Positions 1 through 9,040 of a DNA stretch of 64,000 bases are shown piece by piece (within the stretch, counting starts at the first letter, position 1; each line of letters begins with the position of its first letter). The notes beneath the pieces are model-generated. The model did no database searches, was not told where the DNA came from, and saw only the letters and a list, made by a program, of their open reading frames with translations. The position numbers were made by a program, and so were the translations under genes. Source of the DNA: Hyphomicrobiales bacterium (GTDB taxonomy: Bacteria; Pseudomonadota; Alphaproteobacteria; Rhizobiales; Xanthobacteraceae); contig JAFKKG010000013.1 in NCBI GenBank assembly GCA_017305715.1, positions 248,001 to 312,000 on the forward strand. The letters run 5' to 3'.

Positions 1-645
1 GATCTGCTCAACCACGCCGTCGCGCATCACCACGATCTTGTCGGCCATCGTCATCGCCTCGATCTGATCGTGGGTGACGTAGACGGTCGTGGTCTTGAGC
101 TTCTGGTGCAGCGCCTTGATTTCGGCCCGCATCGCCACGCGGAGCTTCGCGTCGAGATTGGACAGTGGCTCGTCGAACAGGAACACCTGGGGCGCGCGGA
201 CGATGGCCCGGCCCATCGCGACGCGCTGGCGCTGGCCGCCGGAGAGCTGGCGCGGATAGCGATCGAGCAACTGTCGTAGCCCGAGAATATCGGCTGCTCG
301 ATCCACGCGCGGGGCGATGTCGGCCTTCGACATCTTCTTGAGTTTGAGCGAGAAGCCCATATTGTCCGCCACTTTCATATGCGGATAGAGCGCGTAGTTC
401 TGGAAAACCATCGCGATGTCGCGATCCTTCGGCGGGAGATCGTTGACAACCTTGCTGCCGATTCTGATTTCACCGTCGCTGATGTTCTCGAGCCCGGCCA
501 GCATGCGCAGCAAGGTTGACTTCCCGCAGCCGGAGGGACCGACGAGCACGACGAACTCGCCATCGGCGATGTCGATATCGATGCCCTTGACGACTTCGAG
601 GCTGCCGAAGCGCTTTTTCAAGCCCTTGATGCTGACTGGTGCCAT
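1..645 (-). CDS. ABC transporter ATP-binding protein, MalK/UgpC type (3' end outside window)
   Basis: This is the energising subunit of a carbohydrate-type (CUT1) ABC importer. About 215 codons are visible and the gene runs off the left edge; the family is usually 350-370 residues, so the C-terminal regulatory OB domain is missing here. Visible motifs are Walker [10 protein letters not shown] near residues 36-44, the Q-loop ([12 protein letters not shown]), signature LSGGQRQR, Walker [17 protein letters not shown] and the H-loop VTHDQ. The start at 645 is preceded by AGGGGA at good spacing. It diverges from the sugar-isomerase operon at 1025, which suggests that it imports the substrate of that operon. 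The family call is firm; the sugar is unknown. Confidence 0.93.
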   Translation of the reverse strand, partial: MAPVSIKGLKKRFGSLEVVKGIDIDIADGEFVVLVGPSGCGKSTLLRMLAGLENISDGEIRIGSKVVNDLPPKDRDIAMVFQNYALYPHMKVADNMGFSLKLKKMSKADIAPRVDRAADILGLRQLLDRYPRQLSGGQRQRVAMGRAIVRAPQVFLFDEPLSNLDAKLRVAMRAEIKALHQKLKTTTVYVTHDQIEAMTMADKIVVMRDGVVEQI

Positions 646-1024
646 GCGTTTCCCCTGAGTGTGATTGGCGCATCGGCTGCCGGCGCCGGGCGCTCTGATG
701 ACCAGCGGGGGCGACCCCGTTGGTGGACAACTGCGGTAACTTTGCTAGAAAATATGTTAGTAAACTATTTGGACAACTGCCTTCAACATGTCAATAAACT
801 AAATTGAGCGACGGACCCTTCAGGCAAAAATGCCTCAGTAGCAGTGCTAAATTGCGGATTAGGGCTGCGCTTTGTAAAATTACAAGTTTGTTGACATCTT
901 GGGTGGGCTGCTCTAGTCCAAGCTTGTCGTCTGACGGGTCATTGCCCCCGGGGCCTATCTCGGTGGCAGCGATCCCGGTCGGGGCCAAGGCAAGGCGCCT
1001 GCAAACGCTTCGGAGATTTGAGAC
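646..1024. promoter_or_regulatory. Divergent intergenic region with AT-rich promoter/operator stretch
   Basis: This 379-bp gap separates the leftward ABC gene from the rightward isomerase operon. I see no convincing gene. Bases 741-810 are strikingly AT-rich for this genome and contain TAAACTA twice (761-767 and 795-801, 34 bp apart). The first copy sits in a TAGT-AA-ACTA dyad and the second in a TCAAT-N7-ATTGA dyad. This looks like the control region of the ABC operon. A TTGACA hexamer at 891-896, followed 17 bp later by TAGTCC, is a weak candidate promoter for the gene at 1025. The regulator is not in the window. Confidence 0.5.
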
Positions 1025-1930
1025 ATGCGGCTCGGCTGTATCTTCCTCGCCCCCCAATCGCTGGCGGAGCTCGATGCGATGGCTGAGACGCTCGACGTTT
1101 ACGGCTTGTCGGCCATCATCGCGCCGAAGACGTTCGGCGATTTCACTGAGGACGAGGCCCATGCCTATGGCGAGCGCGCCCGCAAGCTCGGCCTCGTCAT
1201 CGGCGAGACCGGTCTCTGGGAGAATTTCCTGACCGACGACAAGGAACTGCGCGCCAACCGGATCGAACGGTTCCGCCGCCTGCTGCGCAACGCCGATATC
1301 GCCGGGATCCGGTCCGCCAACACGCTGGTCGGCACCAAGCATGCATCGGACCGGCCGCTGTTTCCGCACGCCTACAATTTCACCAAAGAATGCCGTGCCG
1401 AGTTCCGCGAAGTCGTACTGCGCATCCTCGACGGCCTCGAACTCAAGAACACCAAATACGGCATCGAGCCCTGGTATACGACGTTCTTCTACCAGCCGGA
1501 AGACATCAAGGAGTTCATTGTCTCGGTCGGGCATCCGCGCTTCGGCCTGCACATGGACCAGGGCAACATGATCTCCCACGCCTCGTTCTACGATACGACG
1601 GCGATGATCGAGAAAACCTTTGCGCTCTTGAAGGACGACGTGGTGTCGGTCCACATCAAGGACATCCAGTGGGAGGGCGCGCATTTCGGCCTGCGCTGGA
1701 ACGAGGTGCCGCTCGGCGAGGGCACGATGGATATCACGACCTATCTGCGCCATATCGCCCGGCTCGACGCCGACATGACCTGCTATCTCGAGCATTTCTA
1801 TGAAGAGCGCGACTACGCGCTGAATTTCGCCCGGTTGCACCACATCGCGCGCGGCGCGGGCGTGTCGTTCCTGCCGCGCCAGCCGCGTGATGGCGAGCGG
1901 ATCGTCACCGGAAAATTCCCGAAGGGGTGA
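1025..1930 (+). CDS. Sugar phosphate isomerase/epimerase family TIM-barrel protein
   Basis: A 301-residue protein of the xylose-isomerase-like / AP-endonuclease-2 TIM-barrel family. Features are an acidic strand-end metal-ligand pattern: GIEPWY mid-protein (Glu), GLHMDQGN (His/Asp), SVHIKDI (His-Lys-Asp) and CYLEHFYEE near the C-terminus (Glu). Members isomerise or epimerise keto-sugars or sugar acids using a divalent metal. ATG 1025 follows GGAG (1012-1015). It is the first gene of an operon continuing with a Gfo/Idh/MocA dehydrogenase, a pairing typical of inositol or unusual-sugar catabolism. The substrate cannot be named from sequence. Confidence 0.85.
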   Translation: MRLGCIFLAPQSLAELDAMAETLDVYGLSAIIAPKTFGDFTEDEAHAYGERARKLGLVIGETGLWENFLTDDKELRANRIERFRRLLRNADIAGIRSANTLVGTKHASDRPLFPHAYNFTKECRAEFREVVLRILDGLELKNTKYGIEPWYTTFFYQPEDIKEFIVSVGHPRFGLHMDQGNMISHASFYDTTAMIEKTFALLKDDVVSVHIKDIQWEGAHFGLRWNEVPLGEGTMDITTYLRHIARLDADMTCYLEHFYEERDYALNFARLHHIARGAGVSFLPRQPRDGERIVTGKFPKG

Positions 1931-2008
1931 GCGCGACAGGACGGCTTGGGTATCGGACAACATGGCGTGTGGCGGCCGCGAAGGGCCGGCCGCCCCGAGG
2001 AGGACTGA

Positions 2009-3109
2009 ATGGAACTGCGACTTGGCATCGTCGGCTGCGGCCGTATCTCCCATGCGCACGGCATCGCCGCGCAGCGTATCGGCAAGGGCCTGCGTTTCTC
2101 GGCCTGTGCCGACGTCAACGAGGACGCGGCGCGCAGTTTCGCGACCACCTATGGCAGCAACTCGTTCTACACCGACTATGCCGAGATGCTGAAAAAGGAG
2201 CAGCTCGACGGCGTGTTGTTCGCGACCTGGCCGGCGCAGCATCGCGAACAGATCGAGACCGCGATCAAGGCCGGCGCGCGTTTTATCCTCTGCGAGAAAG
2301 CGCTGACGCTGACCGGTGAGGAGGCCGTCGAGATCTACGATCTGGCGAGGAAGCACGGCGTCACCATCGTCGAAGGCTTTATGTACACGCACCACCCGGC
2401 GATCGCGAAGCTCGACGAGTTGGTGCGTCGCGATGTCAGCGGCGCGATCGATTCGGTGCGCGCCAGCTTCCATCTGTTCCTGCCGGAGCCGGAGGGCGCC
2501 CAGCTCACCTGGCGCCAGCGCAAGGAGACCGGCGGCTCGGTGCCGTATGACCGCACCTGCTATCCCGTGAATATCTGCGCACGCTATGCGGACGCGCTGC
2601 CGGTGAAGGTCGCGGCGAGCGTCGCAGTCAGTGAGAAGCTCGGCACCATCACGCGCCTCTATGGCGAGGTGACCTACGAGAACGGCCGCGTCGCGTTGAT
2701 CGAGAGCAGCAACACCGCGGTGTTCGGCCAGGAGGTGCAGGTCACCTGCGCCAACCGCATCTATCGCCTCGCCACGCCGTTCACCATGCCGGGCGACGGC
2801 ACCGTGGTCGAGATCGAGGCGCTGAAATTCTCGCACGTCCGCGAGCACCTGCATCCCGTGAAGTCGCCGCTGCCGGTGCAGGACGATCTGCCGTCATTTC
2901 ACGCCTATCGGCCGCAGTTGGAAAACTTCGGAAAAGTGGTGTCCGGTCAGGCGAAGCATTCGCAGCCGCTGCTGGTCGAATCCGTGGTCAACAGCTTCAC
3001 TCTGGACGGGCTGGTCCGCGCCGGCCTCGAGCAGCGGGTCGTCAACATCGAGATTCCCGAACACATCAAGAAGGATTGGCGCGCGGCGAGGAAAGACGCC
3101 ATTGCGTAA
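2009..3109 (+). CDS. Gfo/Idh/MocA family NAD(P)-dependent oxidoreductase
   Basis: A 366-residue protein with an N-terminal Rossmann fold (GIVGCGRIS near residues 6-14) and the family's EKP-type motif present as LCEKALT, so the catalytic Lys is kept but the following Pro is replaced by Ala. The C-terminal alpha/beta domain carries EGFMYTHHPA. Members oxidise or reduce the ring hydroxyls of sugars, inositols or related cyclic compounds. The start at 2009 has a strong GAGGAGGA Shine-Dalgarno (1997-2004). It follows the isomerase by 78 bp and precedes the Tm-1-like pair. Family call strong, substrate unknown. Confidence 0.9.
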   Translation: MELRLGIVGCGRISHAHGIAAQRIGKGLRFSACADVNEDAARSFATTYGSNSFYTDYAEMLKKEQLDGVLFATWPAQHREQIETAIKAGARFILCEKALTLTGEEAVEIYDLARKHGVTIVEGFMYTHHPAIAKLDELVRRDVSGAIDSVRASFHLFLPEPEGAQLTWRQRKETGGSVPYDRTCYPVNICARYADALPVKVAASVAVSEKLGTITRLYGEVTYENGRVALIESSNTAVFGQEVQVTCANRIYRLATPFTMPGDGTVVEIEALKFSHVREHLHPVKSPLPVQDDLPSFHAYRPQLENFGKVVSGQAKHSQPLLVESVVNSFTLDGLVRAGLEQRVVNIEIPEHIKKDWRAARKDAIA

Positions 3110-3148
3110 CGCGCTGCTCATCAACAATATGATGCCCCGGAGGCGACG

Positions 3149-4390
3149 ATGACGGACGCCAGGCCGACGGTGATCATCGCGGCGACCCTCGATACAAAGG
3201 GGGCCGAAGTCGCTTTCGTGCGCCGTGAGTTCGAGCGGCGCGGCGTCGGCGTGACCGTGATCGATTGCGGCATCCTCGGCGAACCCGGGACCCGCGCGGA
3301 CTTCACCCGATCGGACGTCGCCCGTGCCGGCGGCGGCGACATCGCGGCGCTGCGCGCCGCACGCGACCGCGCCAACGCGATTCCGGCCATGATCCGCGGT
3401 CTCGAGGCGATCTTGCGCGATTTGCAGGGCAGGGGACGGGTCGCCGGCTATTTCGGCCTCGGCGGCGGTACCAACGCGGCGCTGGCCTCGGCGGCGTTCG
3501 CGCAGCTCCCGTTCGGCGTGCCGAAGATGCTGGTCTCGACGGTGGCCTGCGGCAACACGCGGCCGTTCATCGGCATGAAAGACGTGATGCTGGTGCATTC
3601 CGTCGTCGATATTCTCGGCCTCAACGCATTCCTCGAGGATGTCCTCGTCCGGTCCGTCACAGCGTTCTGTGCGCTGGTCGGCGTGGCGCCGGCGATGACG
3701 CGGGGCGCGGGCCGGCCTTGCATCGGCATGACGACCTTCGGCTCGACCACCGAAGGCGCCATGATCGCGCATGAACGCCTGGTCGGCGACTATGACGTGC
3801 TCTCGTTCCATGCCCGCGGCATCGGCGGCGAGGCGATGGAAGCCTTCGTGCGCGAAGGACGGATCCAGGCCGTGCTCGACCTCACGACGACGGAAGTGGC
3901 TGACGAACTCGTCGGCGGCATCTGCAGCGCCGGGCCGGGCCGTTTGTCGGCGGCGGTCGAGGCCGGGGTGCCGCAGGTGGTGCTGCCGGGCGCGATCGAC
4001 ATGGTGAATTTCGGTCCCCCGGCGACCGTGCCGGCGCGCTTCAAGGGCCGAACCTTCACCTCGCACACGCCGCACGCCACGCTGTTGCGCACAACGGCGG
4101 ACGAAAACGTCGCGATCGCCGAATTCATCGCCGCAAAGCTCAACCGGGCGCGGGGACCGGTCGCGGTGGTGCTGCCGATGCGGGGGTTTTCGGCCTACGA
4201 CATCGAGGGCGGTCCGTTCTTCGATCCGGTTGCGGATGCCGCTTTCTGCACGACGCTGGTCGCAAAGCTCGTTCCGGCGATCCAGGTCGAGCGCGTCGAC
4301 GCCCACATCAACGATCGTGCGGTGATCGACCGCGCCACCGCGCTGTTGACCGGCATGATTTCCAGTTCGAACCGTCTCGAGGCACCATGA
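3149..4390 (+). CDS. Tm-1-like ATP-binding domain protein (UPF0261)
   Basis: A 413-residue protein matching the N-terminal half of the plant Tm-1 virus-resistance protein (UPF0261). It opens with the family signature VIIAATLDTKGAE and has a glycine-rich nucleotide-binding stretch GYFGLGGGTNAALAS, then VSTVACGNTRPFIG and IGMTTFGSTTEGA. The biochemical role in bacteria is not established; sugar or sugar-acid operons are a common setting. GGAGG at 3139-3143 supports ATG 3149. The stop overlaps the start of the next gene (ATGA, 4387-4390), so the two halves of a Tm-1-like protein are translationally coupled. Confidence 0.9.
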   Translation: MTDARPTVIIAATLDTKGAEVAFVRREFERRGVGVTVIDCGILGEPGTRADFTRSDVARAGGGDIAALRAARDRANAIPAMIRGLEAILRDLQGRGRVAGYFGLGGGTNAALASAAFAQLPFGVPKMLVSTVACGNTRPFIGMKDVMLVHSVVDILGLNAFLEDVLVRSVTAFCALVGVAPAMTRGAGRPCIGMTTFGSTTEGAMIAHERLVGDYDVLSFHARGIGGEAMEAFVREGRIQAVLDLTTTEVADELVGGICSAGPGRLSAAVEAGVPQVVLPGAIDMVNFGPPATVPARFKGRTFTSHTPHATLLRTTADENVAIAEFIAAKLNRARGPVAVVLPMRGFSAYDIEGGPFFDPVADAAFCTTLVAKLVPAIQVERVDAHINDRAVIDRATALLTGMISSSNRLEAP

Positions 4391-5247
4391 GCCGCAGATT
4401 CAAGCGAAACGAAGTTCTTGCCCGCCTGAAAGCGCAGATCGAGGCGAAGAAGTCGCTTCTCGTCGTCGGCGCCGGCAATGGCCTGGTGGCGCGGTGTGCG
4501 GAGGATTCGGGCGCCGATCTCATTGTAGTCTATAACTCCGGCTATTTCCGCCTCAACGGTCATCCCAGCATGCTCGGCAATCTGCCGATCGGAAACGCCA
4601 ACGAGATCATGCTCGATCTCGGAGGCAGGTCGGTGATTCCCGTGACGCGCGACGTGCCGGTGATCGGCGGCGTGTACGGCGTCGATCCGACGCGCGACAT
4701 GGGCATGCTGTTCGAGGACATGCGCCGGGCGGGCTTCTCCGGCGTCATCAATTTCCCGACGGTCGGCCGCATCGACGGCCAGTATCGCCTCGACCTCGAG
4801 GCCGCCGGGCTGGGCTTTGGCCGAGAGGTCGAGATGGTGCGACGCGCCCGCGCCGACGACATGCTCACGATGTCCTACGTCTACAACGCGGACGACGCGC
4901 TGCGCATGATCGACGCCGGCTGCGACGTGATCGTCGGCCATTGCGGCCTCACGGAGGGCGGTGACGTCGGTTCGACCAACGCGATGGCGCTCGAAAAGGC
5001 CTTCGACGTGCTGAACGGCATCTTCGATGCCGTCCGCAAGAGCGGTTCCGATGCGATCCTGCTGTCGCATGGCGGACCGCTGTCGAGCGTGGCGGACGCC
5101 GAACTCGCCAACCTACGGACCGGCGCGGTCGGCTTTGTCGCGGCCTCCAGCGTCGAACGGATTCCGATCGAGCAGGCGTTGAAGGACGCCTGCCGCGGCT
5201 TCAAAGGCATCAAGGTCACCGGATCCGAGGCCAACTTGCGCGCCTGA
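4387..5247 (+). CDS. Phosphoenolpyruvate hydrolase-like TIM-barrel protein (Tm-1 C-terminal half)
   Basis: A 286-residue TIM-barrel protein of the family annotated as phosphoenolpyruvate hydrolase / TIM-barrel signal-transduction protein, equivalent to the C-terminal domain of plant Tm-1. Typical stretches are VVGAGNGLVARCAEDSGADL, YNSGYFR, GVYGVDPTRD, VINFPTVGRIDGQYR and HCGLTEGG. It overlaps the upstream UPF0261 gene by 4 bp, giving the two-gene form of a protein that is fused in plants. The exact reaction is not known to me. It probably acts with its neighbour in the sugar/sugar-acid pathway. Confidence 0.88.
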   Translation: MSRRFKRNEVLARLKAQIEAKKSLLVVGAGNGLVARCAEDSGADLIVVYNSGYFRLNGHPSMLGNLPIGNANEIMLDLGGRSVIPVTRDVPVIGGVYGVDPTRDMGMLFEDMRRAGFSGVINFPTVGRIDGQYRLDLEAAGLGFGREVEMVRRARADDMLTMSYVYNADDALRMIDAGCDVIVGHCGLTEGGDVGSTNAMALEKAFDVLNGIFDAVRKSGSDAILLSHGGPLSSVADAELANLRTGAVGFVAASSVERIPIEQALKDACRGFKGIKVTGSEANLRA

Positions 5248-5276
5248 CCCGTACCTGCACTCACCGAGGGAATAGT

Positions 5277-5714
5277 ATGGAAAAAGTCGTCTTCGATCAC
5301 ACCGGGTTCATCACGCCGTCGCTGGAAGGCTCGGTCCGCTTCTGGTCCGAGGTGATGGGTTTCGATCCGAAGCCGGGCGTCGAGCGCAAGGGCGATTGGG
5401 TGGCGCCGTTCACCGGGGTGCCCGGCGCCGTGCTCAAGATCGCGCATCTGTTCGGCCACGGCACCCATCTCGAATTCATCGAATTCGGAGCGGCCGGCGG
5501 CGCGGCCGATGAACCGAAGGCCAACAACGTCGGCACCGGCCATGTATGCTTCAAGGTGCAGGATTTGGATGGAACGGTGGAGCGTATCCTTGCCGGTGGC
5601 GGCAAGCTGGCGGGGCGGATCACCACGATCACCGAAGGGGCTGCCGCGGGCATCCGCGGCCTCTATCTGCGCGATCCCTTTGGTGTCCTGATCGAGCTGC
5701 TGGAATCGAAGTAG
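5277..5714 (+). CDS. VOC-superfamily (glyoxalase/bleomycin-resistance/dioxygenase fold) protein
   Basis: A 145-residue single-unit vicinal-oxygen-chelate protein. Likely metal ligands are His in FDHTGF (residue 8), Glu in LEFIEF, His in GTGHVCF and Glu in VLIELLE, an HEHE-like set that suits a lyase or epimerase such as lactoylglutathione lyase or methylmalonyl-CoA epimerase. GAGGGA at 5264-5269 supports ATG 5277. It lies 29 bp after the Tm-1-like pair and 12 bp before a D-2-hydroxyacid dehydrogenase, in the same operon. No specific reaction can be assigned. Confidence 0.85.
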   Translation: MEKVVFDHTGFITPSLEGSVRFWSEVMGFDPKPGVERKGDWVAPFTGVPGAVLKIAHLFGHGTHLEFIEFGAAGGAADEPKANNVGTGHVCFKVQDLDGTVERILAGGGKLAGRITTITEGAAAGIRGLYLRDPFGVLIELLESK

Positions 5715-5726
5715 AATCCAACCACT

Positions 5727-6731
5727 ATGACGACGATCCTCTATTCGGAAGCCGCCTTCACCGACGTCGCCTATGAGCGCGGGCTGTTTGGGCCGGACGT
5801 CGAGATCATCCGCAGGGATGTCGGCGCGCTGGCCGATCTCGCCGACGCCGATTGCGCGCGCGCTGACGGCCTGATGCTGTTCCGTCATTTCTTTCCAGCC
5901 GAACAGATGGCGCGGTTTCCGAAGCTGAAGGTCGTGGTTCGGATGGGGGTCGGCTACGACCGCATCGACCGCGCCGAAGCGGCGCGCCGGGGGATCACCG
6001 TCTGCAACTGCCCCGATTACGGCACGACGGAGGTTGCCGATCACGCCGTCGCGTTGGCAATGACGCTGCGCCGCGGCGTGTTGCTGCACCATGAGGCGCA
6101 GCGCCGCGTGCCGGCCGCCGCCTGGACGCCGATCGACGATCCCCTGGTGCGCCGTCTGTCGTCCATGACCGTCGGGGTCGTCGGCCTCGGGCGCATCGGC
6201 ACCGCCGCCGCGCTACGTTTCAAGGCGTTCGGCTGCCGCGTCGTGTTTTTCGATCCGCATTTGCCGAACGGCGTCGAACTGGCGCTCGGCCTGTCGCGCG
6301 CCGCGACGCTGGCCGATCTGCTGCGCCAGAGTGATATCCTCTCGCTGCACGTGCCGCTGACGCGCGAGACCCGCGGCATGATCGGTGCCGGTGAAATTGC
6401 GCTGTTGCCGCAAGGCGCGGTGATCGTCAACACCGCGCGTGGGCCGGTGCTGGATCTTGCGGCAGTCGAGGCGGGGCTTCGCAGCGGCCATCTCGCGGGT
6501 GCCGGTCTCGACGTCGTTCCGGTCGAACCGCCGGCCGAGCCGCTGCCCGAACTGCTGCGCGCCTATCGCGCCCGCGAAACCTGGCTGGAAGGCCGATTCA
6601 TCATCACGCCGCACAGCGCGTTCGCCTCGCCGGAGGCCTATGAGGACATCAAACGGAAATCCGCCGAGACCATGCGCGCCGTGCTGATCGACAACAGGCC
6701 GCAGAACGTCATTCCGCCTCAGGCGGATTAG
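5727..6731 (+). CDS. D-2-hydroxyacid dehydrogenase (NAD-binding)
   Basis: A 334-residue member of the D-isomer-specific 2-hydroxyacid dehydrogenase family, closest in style to C-terminal-binding-protein-like or phosphoglycerate-dehydrogenase-like enzymes. Features are a substrate domain with VVVRMGVGYDRID, the NAD fold GVVGLGRIG followed about 18 residues later by an acidic FDPHL, catalytic Arg in NTARGPVLD and catalytic His in ITPHSAFASPEAY. It would reduce a 2-keto acid or oxidise a D-2-hydroxy acid in the cytosol. It is in an operon with the VOC protein. A hairpin just after the stop (6741-6757) may end this transcript. Confidence 0.92.
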   Translation: MTTILYSEAAFTDVAYERGLFGPDVEIIRRDVGALADLADADCARADGLMLFRHFFPAEQMARFPKLKVVVRMGVGYDRIDRAEAARRGITVCNCPDYGTTEVADHAVALAMTLRRGVLLHHEAQRRVPAAAWTPIDDPLVRRLSSMTVGVVGLGRIGTAAALRFKAFGCRVVFFDPHLPNGVELALGLSRAATLADLLRQSDILSLHVPLTRETRGMIGAGEIALLPQGAVIVNTARGPVLDLAAVEAGLRSGHLAGAGLDVVPVEPPAEPLPELLRAYRARETWLEGRFIITPHSAFASPEAYEDIKRKSAETMRAVLIDNRPQNVIPPQAD

Positions 6732-6740
6732 AGCCTACCC

Positions 6741-6757
6741 AAGCAGCCCGGCTGCTT
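6741..6757 (+). terminator. Hairpin after the hydroxyacid dehydrogenase, weak terminator candidate
   Basis: AAGCAGC-CCG-GCTGCTT is a perfect 7-bp stem with a 3-base loop, 10 bp after the stop codon at 6731. It is followed by CGTTCCTAT, a poor T-tract. It may attenuate read-through into the DapA-family gene at 6825 rather than fully terminate. Confidence 0.4.
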
Positions 6758-6824
6758 CGTTCCTATCGAGCATCGGTCGCGCGCCAGCCCGGCCGCGCCG
6801 TCAACTCACCTGAAAGACATTGTC

Positions 6825-7751
6825 ATGCTCCTCGATGCTTCCGCCTCCGGCGTTTTCCCGATCGCTCCGACCCCGTTCCACCCGGACGGACGGCTCGATG
6901 AAGCCTCGATCGATCGGTTGATCGACGGTTATTTGAAAGCCGGCTCGAGCGGCGTAACGGTTTTGGGGATCATGGGCGAAGCGCCAAAGCTTGAGCCCGA
7001 GGAATCCATCGCGGTCGCGACCCGGTTCATCCGCGGCTTCGGCAAGTTGCCGGTGATAGTCGGCATCTCGGCGCCGGGATTCGCCGCGATGCGGTCTCTG
7101 GCGCGCACGGTGATGGCCAAGGGCGCCGCAGGCGTCATGATCGCGCCGGTTCCCAGCCTGCGCACCGACGATCAGATCATCGGCTACTATCACCAGGCGA
7201 TCGAGGCGATCGGTGACGACATCCCGTTCGTGATCCAGGATTATCCGCTTACCCTGTCGGTGCAGATGACACCAAAAGTGATCCGTCAGATCGTCAGCGA
7301 TCTTCGTTCATGTGTGATGCTCAAGCACGAGGATTGGCCCGGCTTGGAGAAGATATCGACGTTGCGCGCCTTCCAGGCCGAGGGTTCGCTGCGGCCGATT
7401 TCGATCCTGACCGGAAACGGCGGTCTGTTCCTCGATTTCGAGATGGAGCGCGGAGCAGACGGCGCCATGACGGGCTACGCCTTTCCGGACATGCTCTTCG
7501 AACTGGTCAAGCTGCACCGGGCCGGCCAGCGCGACCAGGCACATGATCTATTCGACGCACATCTGCCGCTACTCCGTTACGAGCAGCAGCAGGGCATCGG
7601 CCTTGCCGTCCGCAAATACGTGATGATGAAGCGCGGCTTTATCGCTTCGGATGCTCAACGAAAGCCGGGCCCGGTCCTGTCTGCCAAGGCATCGGCCGAG
7701 GTCGATTACCTGCTGTCGCGGCTAGCCAGCTCCGGCAGATCATTTCTTTGA
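6825..7751 (+). CDS. Dihydrodipicolinate synthase (DapA) family aldolase/lyase
   Basis: A 308-residue class I aldolase of the DapA/N-acetylneuraminate lyase family. It has the N-terminal FPIAPTPFHPDGRLDE signature, VLGIMGEAPKLE where DapA has the GTTGE loop, Tyr in IQDYPLTL (proton relay) and the Schiff-base Lys in CVMLKHED. Because this is a catabolic operon without other lysine genes, a keto-acid sugar aldolase or a dehydratase (KDG- or 5-keto-4-deoxyglucarate-type) is more likely than true DapA. It ends the rightward operon and faces the convergent acyl-CoA dehydrogenase gene. Confidence 0.87.
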   Translation: MLLDASASGVFPIAPTPFHPDGRLDEASIDRLIDGYLKAGSSGVTVLGIMGEAPKLEPEESIAVATRFIRGFGKLPVIVGISAPGFAAMRSLARTVMAKGAAGVMIAPVPSLRTDDQIIGYYHQAIEAIGDDIPFVIQDYPLTLSVQMTPKVIRQIVSDLRSCVMLKHEDWPGLEKISTLRAFQAEGSLRPISILTGNGGLFLDFEMERGADGAMTGYAFPDMLFELVKLHRAGQRDQAHDLFDAHLPLLRYEQQQGIGLAVRKYVMMKRGFIASDAQRKPGPVLSAKASAEVDYLLSRLASSGRSFL

Positions 7752-7818
7752 TCACCGGACGCGTCCTTCGATAGCGCCGCTGAACCTTGCCGTTTGGCGT
7801 CAGCCCGGGGCGTAGGGA

Positions 7819-8958
7819 CTATCGGAGCAGCTCCCGGGCGATCACGACGCGCTGAATCTGATTTGTCCCTTCGAATATCTGCGTCAGCTTGGCGTCGCGC
7901 ATCATGCGCTCGACCGGATAGTCCATGGTATAACCGTATCCTCCGAAGATTTGAACCGCATCGGTCGTGACCTTCATGGCCATGTCGCTGCCGATGCATT
8001 TTGCCATGCTGGCAAGGACATTCAGGCGCTTCCAGTCGCCGGCATCGCCCGCGCGGGCACATTCGTAGACCAATGCGCGCGCGGCTTCGATCTGCATGGC
8101 CATATCGGCGAGCATGAACTGTACGCCCTGGAATTCGGCGATCGCCTTCTTGAACTGCTTTCTTTCCTTCGCGTATGCGACACAGGCGTCGAGCGCGCCT
8201 TGAGCGAGCCCGACCGACTGTGCGCCGATCGTCGGACGATTAAGGTCGAGCGCGCGCATGGAAGCGCGAAACCCCTTGCCTTCCTCGCCGACGAGATTTT
8301 CGGCTGGAATTCGGACGTTGTCGAAGAAGATGGGCGTATTGGGAGCGCCACGAAAACCCATCTTGCGCTCGTGGCGGCCGAATGAAACGCCCGACATTTT
8401 TTTCGGCTCGACGATGAAGGCGCTGATTCCGTCTGCCCCTTCGCCGTCGCTCGTTCGTGCCATCACCACGACGTAGTCGGCCACGACCCCGTAGCTGCAC
8501 CACTGCTTGCGGCCATTAAGGACATAGCAGTCGCCGTCTCGGCGGGCGCGGGTGTTGATCGCCGCGACGTCGGAGCCCGCCTGCGGTTCGGAAATGGCGA
8601 TGGCTGTGACAACGCCACCCTTGGCAATGATCGGCAGATATTTCTTCCGCTGTTCTTCCGAACCGAAATGAAGCAGCGGCATGATGAACATGGTGTTGAG
8701 TGCGGCAATCGATGCGCAGGCGGGCGAAATCTTCGAGATCTCCTCGCGTGCGATGCACGCCATGGTGAGATTGCCGTTGGGGCCTCCATAGCGCTCGGGC
8801 ACCCACAGCTGCATCAGCCCCATTTCACCGAACAGCTTCACGAGCTCGGTCGGAAAGCGATCGGTTTCATCGATCTCGGCGGCGATGGGCGCCACGTGCC
8901 TGGCGGCCATCTTGCGGACGTTATCGCGGAACGCGATCTGCTCCTCGGAAAAGCTCAT
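7819..8958 (-). CDS. Acyl-CoA dehydrogenase
   Basis: A 379-residue FAD-dependent acyl-CoA dehydrogenase that introduces the first double bond in beta-oxidation-type pathways. It has the usual N-terminal helical domain ([14 protein letters not shown]), [10 protein letters not shown], the middle-domain WCSYG and the C-terminal [17 protein letters not shown]. Catalytic Glu is present in [12 protein letters not shown] place the start at 8958 because GAGGA lies just upstream. An in-frame ATG at 9009 would put the N-terminus inside the operator palindrome. It diverges from a FadR-type regulator and shares that operator. Confidence 0.92.
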   Translation of the reverse strand: MSFSEEQIAFRDNVRKMAARHVAPIAAEIDETDRFPTELVKLFGEMGLMQLWVPERYGGPNGNLTMACIAREEISKISPACASIAALNTMFIMPLLHFGSEEQRKKYLPIIAKGGVVTAIAISEPQAGSDVAAINTRARRDGDCYVLNGRKQWCSYGVVADYVVVMARTSDGEGADGISAFIVEPKKMSGVSFGRHERKMGFRGAPNTPIFFDNVRIPAENLVGEEGKGFRASMRALDLNRPTIGAQSVGLAQGALDACVAYAKERKQFKKAIAEFQGVQFMLADMAMQIEAARALVYECARAGDAGDWKRLNVLASMAKCIGSDMAMKVTTDAVQIFGGYGYTMDYPVERMMRDAKLTQIFEGTNQIQRVVIARELLR

Positions 8959-9011
8959 GGGATCCTCGAACAATTTTTTTTCGCCGGATGTCCCAAAAGG
9001 GGCTTCCATTG

Positions 9012-9026
9012 AATGGGTGAACCATT
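9012..9026. promoter_or_regulatory. FadR-family operator palindrome
   Basis: AATGG-GTGAA-CCATT has perfect 5-bp arms and sits between the acyl-CoA dehydrogenase (start 8958) and the regulator (start 9041). The inner 11-mer TGGGTGAACCA fits the FadR-type consensus TGGTNNNACCA with one mismatch. A wider GGGTGAA/TTCACCC inverted repeat spans 9015-9039. The related site at 25894 has the same AATGG-N5-CCATT form. It probably autoregulates the adjacent GntR gene. Confidence 0.7.
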
Positions 9027-9040
9027 TAATAATTCACCCC

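Noticed and set aside
791-2854. 687-codon open frame on the minus strand opposite the isomerase and Gfo/Idh/MocA genes
   Set aside because: It is antisense to two well-supported genes; the translation is rich in Arg/His/Asp with no recognisable domain, as expected for a shadow frame in GC-rich DNA.
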